From Macrostomum hystrix (lineage: Eukaryota; Platyhelminthes; Macrostomidae): DNA of 64,000 nt. The notes below the pieces were generated by a model. It was not told where the DNA came from. It made no database searches and saw nothing but the letters and a program-made list of their open reading frames with translations. The stretch is taken from NCBI GenBank assembly GCA_950097015.1, contig CATNEN010000001.1:16496501-16560500 (forward strand), read 5' to 3'. This document shows positions 19,603 through 30,718 of this stretch, piece by piece; positions within the stretch are counted from its first letter, which is position 1; the number at the start of each line of letters is the position of its first letter. The position numbers and the translations under genes were made by a program.

Positions 19603-20575
19603 TTGGACCGCGCGCAACGGCTAGGCAACCGGCCCGGCGAGCAAATTCTCGGGCACGGCCAGCCGGAAACACCTGGGCGCGCGGCAAATCACCTGGAGAG
19701 AGCACGGCCGGACCCCTCGGACTCAAGGAAAGACGGCCGGGGCCCCCAGGATTCCTTCGTCTTATCAAAAGGGGTCGATAGCCACGATCGTCTGTTGGCT
19801 CGAGCAATAAACAGCTCTGCGTCCACCGGCCAGGTGCTGCGTGTTTTGTCATCCAGCCAGAACTCTGCGGCCACCGGCCAGGCGCTGCGTGTTTTCTCAT
19901 CCAGCCAGAACTCTGCGGCCACCGGCCAGGCGCTGCGTGTTTTCTCATCTAGCCAGAACTCTGCTGCCACCGGCCAGGCGCTGCGTGTTTTCTCATGCAG
20001 CCAGAACTATGCTGCCACCGGCCAGGCGCTGCATGTTTTGTCATCCAGCCAAAACTCTGCTGCCACCAGCCGAGCTGTTACCGAGCTGCACAAGCTGATT
20101 GAGACATTAATGGAGAAGGCAGCGGAATTAATGGCCACAGAGCCGGATAGTCCAACAATTGCTTTGGCACTAGGAGCAGCATTTTCCTTTTTCGAGTCAG
20201 ATGGCAATGCCAGCCGACCAGACGTTGTGGACAACGCGACAATTGCCGAAGCTAGGTGGTGGCTGGACAATCAGGACGAGGAGTTTTGTGTTAGCAAGCA
20301 CAAAACAGTGCACATCTATGATGCTGTGCGAGTCGGCGTGGAAAGTTTTCGAAGCATCCTTGTGCAATATTGTGAGAAAAGAGTTTAGGAAGCGAAATCT
20401 GACGAGGAGTGCTTGTTTAAAACCAAGAGTTGCTGGACGACAATGTGGATGCGCCAGCGAGCCCTGGTACCTAAAGTGCGTAGAATTACCAACTCGGCTT
20501 ATCGCAAATACATTGAGACTTGGAGCAAGCTACAACTTGACACAGAGGCACAGAAAGCTGTTTCGAAGTGACTCG
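19603..20575 (+). pseudogene. Repeat-bearing ORF with one in-frame stop, unrecognised family
   Basis: An open frame of 261 codons (19,603-20,388) without an early ATG. It contains a basic N-terminal part and five and a half 16-residue ATGQALRVFSSSQNSA repeats (19,820-20,080). A helical C-terminal region (LHKLIETLMEKAAELM ... EARWWLDNQDEEF) follows. After TAG at 20,386-20,388 the same frame stays open for about 60 codons (EAKSDEECLFKTKSCW ... YRKYIETWSKLQ) to a second stop near 20,571. The natural reading is one longer gene with a premature stop. A GTGAGA donor just before the TAG is an alternative that would skip it. The style matches the transposon genes at 5.3 and 11.5 kb. Confidence 0.45.
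19820..20080 (+). repeat. In-frame 48 bp tandem repeat, about 5.5 copies
   Basis: Unit of 16 codons encoding ATGQALRVFSSSQNSA with mostly single-base differences between copies. The third tandem-repeat ORF of this kind within 15 kb. Confidence 0.9.
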
Positions 20576-20816
20576 TGCATCGCGAAAATGTTGCGAGACA
20601 GTCATATCAGGCAACTGTTGCTACCAAATCATTTGCTGCATGATTTTCCATTTGTGGAATGCTCTCAACTATTGTTGATCCGAATAAAGCCGGTGACCCG
20701 GCTGAGTTTGTAAAGCAAGGTTCTGCGGACAAATCTGCCTTGCCTGGCAAGCGATTATTGTTGCCACTTACTACAAGTTTTAAACACGAGTCGAGTCAGA
20801 GTCAAAAAGGATTAAG

Positions 20817-20969
20817 ATGAGATCAACGAGCAAAGGACCAAAAAGTACCAATGAGCAAAGGAGCAAGACCAAAAGGACAAACAAGGCTGCCAAGAGACCA
20901 ACAAGACGAACAATTGTTACCAACAAGGCTTCAAGGACCACTGACAATGAGAACAAAGAAAATGCCTAA
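20817..20969 (+). CDS. Short Lys/Arg/Thr-rich ORF
   Basis: 50 residues from ATG 20,817, composed almost only of Lys, Arg, Thr, Ser, Asn and Ala, ending NENKENA. The frame is open from 20,784. It may be a basic terminal exon of the ORF that lies upstream. Low-complexity A-rich DNA could also produce it by chance. Confidence 0.25.
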   Translation: MRSTSKGPKSTNEQRSKTKRTNKAAKRPTRRTIVTNKASRTTDNENKENA

Positions 20970-21109
20970 ACTTGTGAAACATTTTCTCTGTCCAAAGGAT
21001 GTCACTTTTGTATGATGCAATTGGTGAATGCCTAGAAAAATTGGTTGCTGCCTAAAATGTACTCAAAATTGTATTGTCATCTTATTCGTTACTATTCTTT
21101 TGAGGCATA

Positions 21110-21255
21110 AAGTTACAGGAGGTCATATATTTACACCTTTCTGCTAGGCATTGTAGAACAAAAGAATGCAAAGTTACAGGAGGTCATATATTTACACCTT
21201 TCTGCTAGGCATTGTAGAACAAAAGAATGCATAAAGTTACAGGTCATATATTTTT
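21110..21255 (+). repeat. Tandem duplication of about 61 bp
   Basis: Two full copies and a partial third of a unit beginning aaagttacaggaggtcata and ending gaacaaaagaatgc. AT-rich, non-coding. Confidence 0.85.
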
Positions 21256-22169
21256 ACTTGTTAATTGCTAGAAAGAAAATGGTCAACATAATTTGTACTT
21301 TTATTAGTTACTCAATGTCCAGTTTGTATGATTGTATCTATGATCATGAGATTTTCATGACTCCATCAATTTATTGTTTTCAGTTTGCTTTCAAGCTGAA
21401 TTTGTCATTTTTACCTATAGTTCAAATTATCTCTTCTTGCTAATAGTTTACTATCAATACAATTAACATAATTGATGTTTGGATGGTTATTATTTGTCGG
21501 GCTGCATTGTTCTGCAAAATTATTCTTATTATTTTTCTCGGCCTAGGTACATGGATGCCAAGGTTGTGTCGGCCCTTACTGTACGTTCTTTCCGCGTGCG
21601 CCAGCCACCCCATTTTTTTTATAGTATATCAAGCGCTGCTGGATGTTCAATAAGATTAAAGGTGTTGTGTTTTTTGTTTGTTTGTTTTTCAATTAAAGAT
21701 TGCCTGCGCGAGATCGCAGCATTGACTGCAGGCTTTACGGAGGCCTGACCTAGTGTTAGAACAAAAAAGTTGATATTTTTGTTTCCTTCCGGTTCTCTTG
21801 TCTTTGACTGAAAAACAATTGATGCCGATCACTAAAAAGTAATCAATTAAATTAATAAAATACACCATTATGGACTCCTTGATAAAACTACATGTAATTT
21901 GCTTTGTTTTGACATAAATTTTAATGGGAATAATCTGTTCATGAGCTTTTTTTCACAGATCCTTACATCAATAGTGTCAATAGAAAATGCTACATTAACT
22001 ATAATACTGGAAACTTCTTGCAAAAACTTCAGTTTACAATTAATTGTTATACAATTTGCATTTTAGCTTGTACTGGAAAGTTTGTTTTTGCTAAAAAAAT
22101 AATATTTTGGATCAGTAACTTTTTATGCCCTATAATTTTATGCAAACCTGTTGCCAAAAAGGCCCCTAT
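21256..22169. other. AT-rich region without a supported gene
   Basis: Many short frames, none with recognisable content. Base composition is clearly more AT-rich than the LTR material on its right. Confidence 0.35.
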
Positions 22170-23082
22170 CCCTTTCTTGCAACTGCGGCCACGGGAGTGA
22201 GAGTGATGATCTAATAATCTTTTGCTTGCGTAATCACTCAGCCAGTGTTCTGCTTAATATTTCCAGCCTCTGATCTTCTTAACTCACACAGATTTGGATT
22301 TGTTGATTACTTAATTTGTGTAGGCTGTAGTCTAATGTATAGAATGTGTCTGATGTCTTATGAGTAGGATTCCAGCTATGGATTCTCATTCAAGTTCTTA
22401 GTACCACCTTTCTAGACTCCTGTAGTGCAAATTCAGGAATCCTCTTTTGAGGTATGTCTTGATCCATTCTGGGGCTCTCACCCCAGTCTAAAACGGAAGT
22501 TGCAGCAATGCCCTATTTTTGGCTTGTCTAGATTTGTGTGATAAACTAGGAGCTATGTACTCTGAGGACCCAAGTTCCCCAATGTCTGCAGTGACAACGT
22601 AGGTGCATTGGGTGGTGGCTCTACCCTAGATCATCTATCTGCTTTACCGATAGCTTTTCCACATTTCTATGACAAGAGCCTAGGCCAAATCGACCACCAC
22701 TACCAAGGTTAGGAGTCAGTTGCACACATACTACTGATGACAGCAGGCTATCTAGCCCTGTCCGGTCCGATTCCGGATAGTCTGACACCTCTCTTTTAGA
22801 CCTTTTGCCGGTTTTGAGCATAGCTAGTAGGCACGGCAGTCATGCCTGTGGCCTATGGGACGAGTGGGACTGGCCAGGCCAGCCTGAGGCAAATAGGACC
22901 ACCCTCTGCAGCCATTGAACCTCCTCATCTCTCCCTTTATCTCCTCACCCCTCCCTTCATCCCTGCTTTCTCTCCGCAACATCCTGCAAGCAGCCAGGTG
23001 GATGGTTCATTGATTCTAACACCCGCCTCTAGGCTTCTATCTCTCATGGGGGCAGTTCAGTGGTTTCAAAACTCCCAACCAT
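22170..23082 (+). repeat. LTR copy 3, 5'-truncated and decayed
   Basis: Aligns with about 1,435-2,313 of the first LTR in the same orientation and ends at the same TTTCA. Many differences are C-to-T or G-to-A relative to copy 1 (for example gatttggatttgtt versus gattcggatttgct), as expected from methylated-CpG decay or simple age. It lacks the TATA and AATAAA part. No primer binding site follows, so it is a 3' or solo LTR fragment. Confidence 0.8.
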
Positions 23083-24167
23083 TTCAAGAAGACCCTAGGG
23101 CTATTCATAATAGCCTAAAAATATTACTGATTCTAGGACTATATTTTATATTAACTTCTATATAAATATTACTTTGCATCCTTCTGGTCAAAATAAATGT
23201 GCACAGATGCATCATTTAGGGAGTAAATATAAAATACCAAAAAATTAAACTAAACTTACCATGATGTACTGCAACAGTGCAAGTCATGAGTAAATCTGAT
23301 TCAGCATATGTAGCTTTATTTTTCCCAAAGCAAACAATTGTGACGAATTACTTTGCCTTTACCGATGACTCATTCAAATTATAACTGGAGCTCGTTTATT
23401 AGCAATCCGGGATTAATTATGACAGAATAATAGTAGGCCTATAGCCCCGTCGAGGCTATAAATGGGCTGGCGAACACACTAAAAGCAGTAACTATGGTAC
23501 TGGCGAATGCGTATTGGCCGGTAAAAACAAGTGGGTCAGATATTACGGGCCCGCGGACAGAGGAGCAGACAGTGGAGAAGTAAGAGGGGTGGGCGAGCAA
23601 GGCGCGGGCGAGCAGAGAGAAGGCAGTGGAGGATAATTTAGCACGAGGCGCGCGGCGCAATTGAAAGTTGCGACGGAAAGCACGACAACGATAACGATTG
23701 TCGTTAGACAAAATAATTCCGGCGAGTCATGTTCGCCGGAATTTGATGATGTTCAGAAATGTACGAGTACGTCATACCCGAAATGAGGTATCAAACTTTA
23801 GAGTTTCATTTGAGTGCCATCTTCTGTCGGCCATTTAAAGTTATTCACTCACGACGATCAGTCACGACACAACTCGCGTAATATAAAAAATCTTTAGAAG
23901 TAAATGTATTTAATGTTTTGGTACGCAAAAATATCGCTTAATAGTGCATTATTTTTTCGGCAGCTTGATTTTAAGACAGCCAAAAAAATAATTGCAGATA
24001 TCTAAATTTGAATACTTTGAAAATAATTATACCGTACGAAGTGTAATACCTTCCCGAGTGATATCCAAATCGGCTAAGTATTACCCATGGCCAATGGTTT
24101 ACTATTTGGGGTGAAAAAAAGCTGCTTGGGAGTCGACTGGATTTCTCCCTGAACGGTATTTTAATTT
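23083..24167. other. Gene-poor stretch
   Basis: No supported gene. A GC-rich patch (23,440-23,720) and an AT-rich patch follow each other. The 90-codon minus-strand frame at 23,439-23,711 has no recognisable features. Confidence 0.3.
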
Positions 24168-24173
24168 TTTATT

Positions 24174-24396
24174 CTAACGCTTCAGCATTTTTACTTGCCT
24201 AAATGCGTCTCTGTTTGCTGCATCCAGATTGCGTTTTTCTGAGTTTTTGGCGGCCGCGACAGGTACATCATCTGTTTTGTATGGTCCATTGTATTCTTGG
24301 CTAGCAGCTTCACACAAAAGAAAGAAAACCGATAGATAAGGTGTAAGTGTAACAAACGAAACCAAGCTGAACAAAGAGTTATTTGCTGCTCCAAGC
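24174..24396 (-). CDS. Possible last exon of a secreted-peptide-like gene, followed by a polyadenylation signal
   Basis: On the minus strand, a pyrimidine-rich acceptor (tttgtcactttag) precedes an open frame. It has a hydrophobic stretch (VSFVTLTPYLSVFFLL), a possible signal-peptide end (CEAAS|QE), a dibasic site (SEKR|NLD) and a terminal LKR before stop 24,174-24,176. AATAAA follows at 24,168-24,173. That order resembles a neuropeptide precursor, but a second acceptor inside the hydrophobic stretch would make that part intronic. No start codon was found. Weak call. Confidence 0.3.
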
Positions 24397-24923
24397 TAAA
24401 GTGACAAATCAAACAGAATAGTCCACACAGATGACAATGAGCCCAAAGCAGACTCTTGAAGATTGGAATAACAATACGTTGTCGGTTATAATTTATAAGG
24501 CCTACTCGTTATCCTTAAAACAGCATCGAAGCCGCTGCACTAGAACGCAGCTCGAGCCATTTATCTTTGTAGAGAGGCGCTGAGTATTCTTCTCACCTTA
24601 GAGCTTCCAGCTGTTACTGCCTTATTAGTTTAACCCCCTACTGGCTTGTTGACAAAATGGGCCTGAAAAGTTTGCACCTTAGTGAGCCGGATTCTGTTCT
24701 GTAACTAGCCCGTATTCTGTTCCAATCAGACAACGGTGGGTTTTTTATCCTTATAATTATCCCTATTTTAACAGCTCATATGAGCTTTGGTACTCTTGCT
24801 GGCTAAATTAGTGCTTTATTGTTAACGAGAATTGGACCGAGTCGCTCGCCATGCAGCTGGCCAAGAACTCCCTCTAGTTCGTAAATCGCGCTGACCAGAC
24901 TTGTATCTGAGAAGCCTGTTTAC

Positions 24924-26193
24924 ATGCGAGTAGCCTGGCTGCTGTCTTTTGTCACACTGCTAGCCCTGTTTCTGAAAGGATTCAGCGAGTTCGCCCTCAA
25001 ACTGCAGTTGAATCAGCCAACTAGGACGCTGGAAGTCAATAGCGAGACCTTCATTTTTCCCGATGTTTGTATGAGCTTCGAGAATACAATTTCCGGCAGC
25101 TACTCAGCAGATATCGACGTGGCTTCAGTCGAAATGATAACACTGAGTTAAATAAAACATGCAAGGTAATTCGGGCTTACATCAATGGCCTGAACAAGAC
25201 AGGAGCTGCGGCTGAAAAAATCGAGATGGACAACAGCTTCTTGTACCCACAGTCGCTGCACTACAATCTACTGATCGATGCCCTTGCGCACAGACCCGAG
25301 CAGTCGGTTGTCACGAGCCAGCTAAAGTACGTCAGCGACTACGGAACGACAGAGTACGCGGACCTCCAGCCCGAGGTCTTCTACCACCCGGCTCTGCTGC
25401 GCTGCCTGAAATGGTCCCTGAACAGTTACATGCAGCAGCGGATCGTGCAAGCCGGCAAACTTTCTGGAATCATCGCCCGAATTCTAATCGATCAGAACTT
25501 CTCAAAACTTATCCCACGACCAGTCTAATTCAGCAGAAAACGTTTGAACAGGGTGCACCAATACAGGTCTCAGAATGGTCTCTGGACAATGCGCCTGGCC
25601 CCGACCAGAGCTCGGGTGCTCGCGTGTTCTAAACCCCGCCCGGACACTATCCCTCGGACTTCGTGACGTCATTCTCGCTGGGCCCAGGAAAGTACCACTC
25701 GGTTGAGATCGGCATGGCGGAGTACAAAGCTGGCGAGTTCATCTGTGTAAAGGATCCTCCGCCGGTGCAGTTCGTGAACCCTACAGTCAGACCCCCTACA
25801 ATTTCAGCTACAGCTACTCCTACTGCTTCTACTATGAGTATCACAGGCCATTTCAAATGTGCACAAACATGTCCGGCGATATCAAACCACTGCCATGGCC
25901 ACCGAAAGGCTTTAGATATGCAACTAATTTAACAGGACAGCCGAACTTTTTTACACTGATTTCTTCGAATATCTCGTTTGGAGATGACTGGAGAGATCAA
26001 TAAAATTCAGGTGAGCGCGACCAGGGCATGCGAGTCCAAGCAGCTGTGCCGCGATCATGAGTACTATGTGAGCATCTCCAGCACTGACTGGCCATCCCAG
26101 AGCTCGCTTGATCCATTCTTGAGAAGCTTCGTAAACCAGTCCGATGACGGCCAGGAAGTCCCTCAGGGCGAGGCTCCGTCGGGTCCGGAATGA
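24924..26193 (+). pseudogene. DEG/ENaC-like channel pseudogene A
   Basis: Starts with ATG and a first membrane segment (VAWLLSFVTLLALFLKGF). It continues through extracellular blocks that match copy B closely: YPQSL, LRCLKW, FSLGPGKYHSVEIGM, VQFVNPT and YVSISSTDWPS. These follow each other without introns but in different frames, with shifts near 25,135, 25,500-25,620, 25,780 and 26,000. The second membrane segment and the gating region are absent. Degenerin/ENaC subunits are trimeric sodium channels with two spans, so this copy cannot make one. Paralogue of the next entry. Confidence 0.7.
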
Positions 26194-26729
26194 ACGAATG
26201 AAGAATGCGCTCATTTGGGGACCTCCCACTTTCCCTACTCTAAAGTCAACATTTTTCAGCTAGAAAGTTCAGAAATGTTTTCAATAATAGTGAGCATACA
26301 CCTTTATGGATTGGAAAAATTCAACGTGTAGTGTCGTGTTCTATCCAAATTAGAAGATAAAGTTTGCTTAACTTAATCCCCGGGTTAGACTTTCATTCAG
26401 ACATTCATTCGCCCTGAGCAAACAGTCGACATTGGGCTTTTTACTGTTTCAAATGGTCAGAATTTCTGATAATCTAATTGGATGATTAGCTTAGCCGCTG
26501 TAATGAGCCCATGTTTGTCCAGACTGAGTCAACAATGAGCAATCAAGGGCAATGTGCTCTGAGCCGGCTGTGTACTAAGGATTGAATGTAACTCAGTATT
26601 TCAAACTTTATACAAAACCTTAGCAACAATGGGAACATAAATTCAGATAGAATGCAGCTCCTAAAAGCGGCACTGGAATCTACAACCTCCCATGGCCTGC
26701 CCAGAATAGCCACTAGCTCGCCGATTTAC

Positions 26730-28276
26730 GAGCGCAAGTCGAGTCGCCTGGCTTCTCGTCTACTTATTGATGCTGGCTCTTTTCTTGAAAGGCTTCATCG
26801 AGTTTGCTGGGAAACTGCAGTCCAGGCAGGTCACAACGTCTCTGGAGGCCAGCCAGGTCTCCTTCGAACTGCCAGACGTTTATGCGTGCTTGGAGAATCC
26901 TATCTCTGCCAGCTACTCCAGCCAACTTTCATACGAGGCCATCGGAAAAATGAGCTCATTGTTTAATGCTGTAGTCATAAAGTTGTACAAATCAGCAAAA
27001 GCGATTGGCCTTGATGAGGCTGAAAGTTTGCGGATTACAAGTGGTCTAACTGCTCTGCTGCCACAGTCGCTCCCTTACAGGTTGATGCGCTGGCGCACAG
27101 GGCTGAGCAGACTGTCATCGAGAGCGCAGCTGCCTTCGAATCCGACAGCGGCCTGCCCGGCACTCAGGCAGTTTCCTGGACCAACTTCTACGATGCCACA
27201 TTTCTGCGATGCTTGAAATGGAACCTGAGCAGCGACCTGCAGCAGAAGATTTTGCAAGGCGGCTCCGCCTCTCGCCTCGTTTTGACACTTCTGACGGACT
27301 CAACATTCCCTGCTAGCAGCCTGAAAACTGGCCTACTTATTCAAGGTATTCCTATATTTCCGTGTCCGACTGGCCTCTGTCCGTACTCAGCATGTTCAGC
27401 GCCGACAGACGGGCCGGAGTTCGCGTCTTTCTTACTCCGCCAGGAGAATTTCCGACGGATTTTTCGACTTCGTTTTCGCTGGGTCCCGGAAAGTATCACA
27501 CAGTGGAGATCGGCATGGCGCAGAAGGTGTACAAAGCCGGCCAATTCGACTGCTTGAGCGACGCACTGGCTGTTCAGTTCGTGAACCCTTACTAACACCG
27601 TAAACCAGACATACAGCTTCTCCTACTGTTACTACTACGAGTACCATAGGCAGTGCCAGTCTGTAATTAATACTTCTGGCAGCCCAAGCCCACTGCCATG
27701 GCCACTGCGAAGCATGGATTTTTCGTTCAACCTTTCCACTTTGTCAGTTGCCGATCTGTCTCGAAACGATTCCGCTCTTACTAGTACTCCGAAGATAAAT
27801 TCCATTGAGATTGAAGCTCAGAAACTGCAAGCAAAGGCAGCCTTGCAGCGCAATGGAATACTCTGTAAGCATCTCCAGTGCCGACTGGCCAACGCCAAGC
27901 TCACTAATTCCATTTCTGAGCAGCTCAGTCAGCAAAGCTCAGCAGATTGCGCAAGCTCAGAACCTGAGTGTCCCGGCCCTGGACTATCTGCTAAGGAACA
28001 CTTCACCGAACAGAGTATTGTCCACTCCGAAACGTGAGCAAAAACATGTTTAAAGTGCACTTCAAGCCACACAGAGTGCTCTGCGATCGGGTTACATTTT
28101 CGATGGACTATACCTTCTCAAATTTCATTTCCGACATTGGCGGCATCATGGGAATCTACCTGGGCATGTCCCTGCTAACTCTGTGCGAGCTGTTCGAGCT
28201 AATCCATGACATCGTTTTCCCGACTAGCAGCAGGACTAGACAGTCAACGAAAATAGCTGACAAGAGTGACGCCTAG
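26730..28276 (+). pseudogene. DEG/ENaC-like channel pseudogene B
   Basis: First span VYLLMLALFLKGFIEF, then the same extracellular blocks as copy A, then the C-terminal segment with the family's second span (ISDIGGIMGIYLGMSLLTLC, then ELFELI), which matches the DIGGxxGLFxGxSxLTxxE pattern of DEG/ENaC channels. The reading frame shifts at least five times (about 27,080, 27,350, 27,590, 27,855, 28,035), with no intron signals at those points. The absence of introns suggests an old retrocopy or simple decay. It lies about 540 bases after copy A, in tandem. Confidence 0.75.
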
Positions 28277-28469
28277 ATGAAGTTCTGGCAGTTCAGACTG
28301 GCAACTGACTCGAACTTGCTGTGAACACTTCAATTCCAGATGCTTTCGCTATCCAGTTATTTTCTATGCTATGAACAAAACGGTCTGTTTAGTCGAATAC
28401 AATCTACCATCCAAAATTTAGGCGCATCATTTGTTCAAATGATCAACCCGTAGCAAGTGAGGAGGCCAT

Positions 28470-28660
28470 TCCGCTGAGTCCTGCTCACACGCACACAGAT
28501 ACGGTACACAGCCGCAACAGGTGAATGCATGTGGCAGAGTACACTCACACTGTGCCGATGAAGATTCGCTCATATCTCCAAATGAATGTGGGCTCATCGC
28601 GGATTCGAACTCAGGGACCTTTTGTTAGAGTCAGACAGCTTTTACCAGCAATTCATTGCA
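28470..28660 (-). repeat. Degraded SINE, family B (reverse)
   Basis: Contains the reverse of a tRNA B box (gcggattcgaactcagggacc) and a tail with tgtgcc...cacacgcacacagat, as in the family-B copies at 40.5 and 63.7 kb. Confidence 0.55.
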
Positions 28661-28984
28661 TTATTTGGAGGGACATAAATCGTTTAACTTCGCATAAAAT
28701 ATACGAGCAATTTTAATATCGCCGATTAAAAAATTATAATTCTTCTATTATTTTTCTATCAGTATCGTGTCTCTACAGACTTTTTGTTTACGTTAGTAAG
28801 ACCACTGAGGTGGGGGTATTTCAAATACCATCGGATCCTGAATTTTCATAGCGATTGGTTAAATAGGCTCGTATTTTAGGAGAGACAGGAAAAGGGAAAT
28901 GTGGATATTTGAAATACCCTGTGGTCTCTCTATTGCTCATGCAGATGATTGAGTACGCAATTGACGCATGCTCTTGCCTTCCAA

Positions 28985-29290
28985 CTAAAGGAGAATTCCT
29001 CGTCTGCATAGCGGTTAGAGCATCAACTCACGACTTCAAGGTCAGGCATTCGAGTCTCGACTCTACTGGAACAATTTGTGTCCTTTAGCAAGATACTCTA
29101 GATTGCTTCTATTCACCTATCTGTAAAATGGGTACCATCATTAGCTGGGGTAATTAAGGGTGGGTGTGGCTTCCTCCCAGTCCATGGACACGGACTGACC
29201 GCGCAATAGCTGCGGCTTGGCTTTCGACTGTGCATGTTGTTCAAGTTGTTTCGTTGTAACAAAAAAATTTTTTTTCGTGTTCTTTGAAAA
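28985..29290 (+). repeat. tRNA-derived SINE, family A
   Basis: tRNA-like head (tagcggttagagc A-box region, cattcgagtctc B-box region), body with caatttgtgtcctttagcaa, and a tail with cccagtccatgga and gctgcggctt. Diverged from the best copy at 54,024. Confidence 0.75.
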
Positions 29291-29610
29291 GATAGTAAAT
29301 TGAGTACTATTGCTTACCACTGAGCACACACATTAAGTTGTACATCTGTCCTGACCTTCTAATTGGAAGACAGTGTGAACAGTCGTTTGTGCCACGCGTG
29401 TTGGCCCTCCTTTAAGTGAATAGAAACATTTCCTAATATACCTGTAAGTCCATCTCGCATTCGTTTGCTGGGCTGCGAGAGAATCATTCGATGACCGAAC
29501 TCGTCAGTACTCAACCATCAGCCTTGTAACTACAGTTTCTAAAGTTTTTGCTACTTTTATGAGTAAATGTTCTCTAACTGCATGGCCATGTACTTTATAG
29601 TTGACAACTC

Positions 29611-29807
29611 TTGTCCGGGAATGAAGGCTGGACTTTTATTAGAATGTAATGAATGTAATTAGGAATAAGGTCACTATGAGCTTTACACAAATGTTTGCAT
29701 TGACACCCTTGTCCGGGAATGAAGGCTGGACTTTTATTAGAATGTAATCAATGTAATTAGGAATGAGGTCACTCTGAGCTTTACACAAATGTTTGCATTG
29801 ACACCCT
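29611..29807 (+). repeat. Tandem duplication of about 98 bp
   Basis: Two head-to-tail copies of a unit starting cttgtccgggaatgaaggct and ending gcattgacaccc, differing at about three positions. Non-coding. Confidence 0.9.
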
Positions 29808-30118
29808 CAAACTTGTAGCTGTATGGTGTCATGGACAAATCAATAGACAAAGCATTGGTCAGATGTTTCTCAGTAGCTATGACACCTAATTGGAGGCGCA
29901 GGTCGAGCTGAAGTTGGGGGCTTCGTGCTTTGACAACCTCGAGATAAATTGTATATAATGCTCGTGGTATTTAAATGTCTTTTGACCCGTCAATGAAGCT
30001 CAAGCGGTGCGTCTAACATTGAAGAAAAAAACAGGACAAAATCTTTTCGATTGACGGAGCAAAAATATCAAATTTGAACTTCAAACTATAATTCTGAAAG
30101 CTCGTAAAATGCGGGAAA

Positions 30119-30302
30119 GGAGGTTGAAGCCTTGTGGTTGGTGCGTCGGAATCACGACTTGGAGGTCGTGGGTTCGATTCCCGACTCCACTCGGTACGAG
30201 CATCAGCGTCCCCCCGAGTACATGGACTGAACCCAGTCCGCAGAAGCGCCGTGCAAAAGCTGCGGCTGTGCTGTCGGCTGCACATCTGGCCCAATTGGGG
30301 CC
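30119..30302 (+). repeat. SINE family A, interrupted by the Ty3 element
   Basis: Head with gtgggttcgattcccgactcc and tail with gctgcggctgtgctgtcggc then caattgggg. The copy stops at the left LTR of the Ty3 element, where the SINE tail is duplicated as the GGGCC target site. Confidence 0.8.
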
Positions 30303-30598
30303 TGTTAACCGAGACAAGCCAAGGCGAGAGATTGCGAGGTGTCGAAACCCTCAACGAGAGAAACAGGCGATAGCTATGCGATAGCCAATATATTGTAGCT
30401 CAATAACACACTGGAGTTGAGCAGCTCCAACCCCAGGACTAAAACCAGCCATGTACATGCACTAATAGATAAGCAATATAACGACAGCACGCGCACAGCT
30501 GGACTGAGAGTGAAAACACGTACATAGCCAGCCAATAACAACGCAACGCACAGTGAGGCCCGCCTAGCCCAGAGCCACGCAGAGTGAACAGTCTAACA
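30303..30598 (-). repeat. 3' LTR of the Ty3 element (296 bp)
   Basis: TGTTA...TAACA, identical to the partner except that it has two extra bases (gagagtg versus gagtg). Confidence 0.95.
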
Positions 30599-30718
30599 CT
30601 GCTCCCCGCAAAAAAACCCATAGACATAAGCGCAAAACACAAATGCAACAAACGTGAAAAGAGGAAATTAAAAGCAACTTAACAGTCCATTAAACAGTCC
30701 ATAGTCACAAAAATCACG

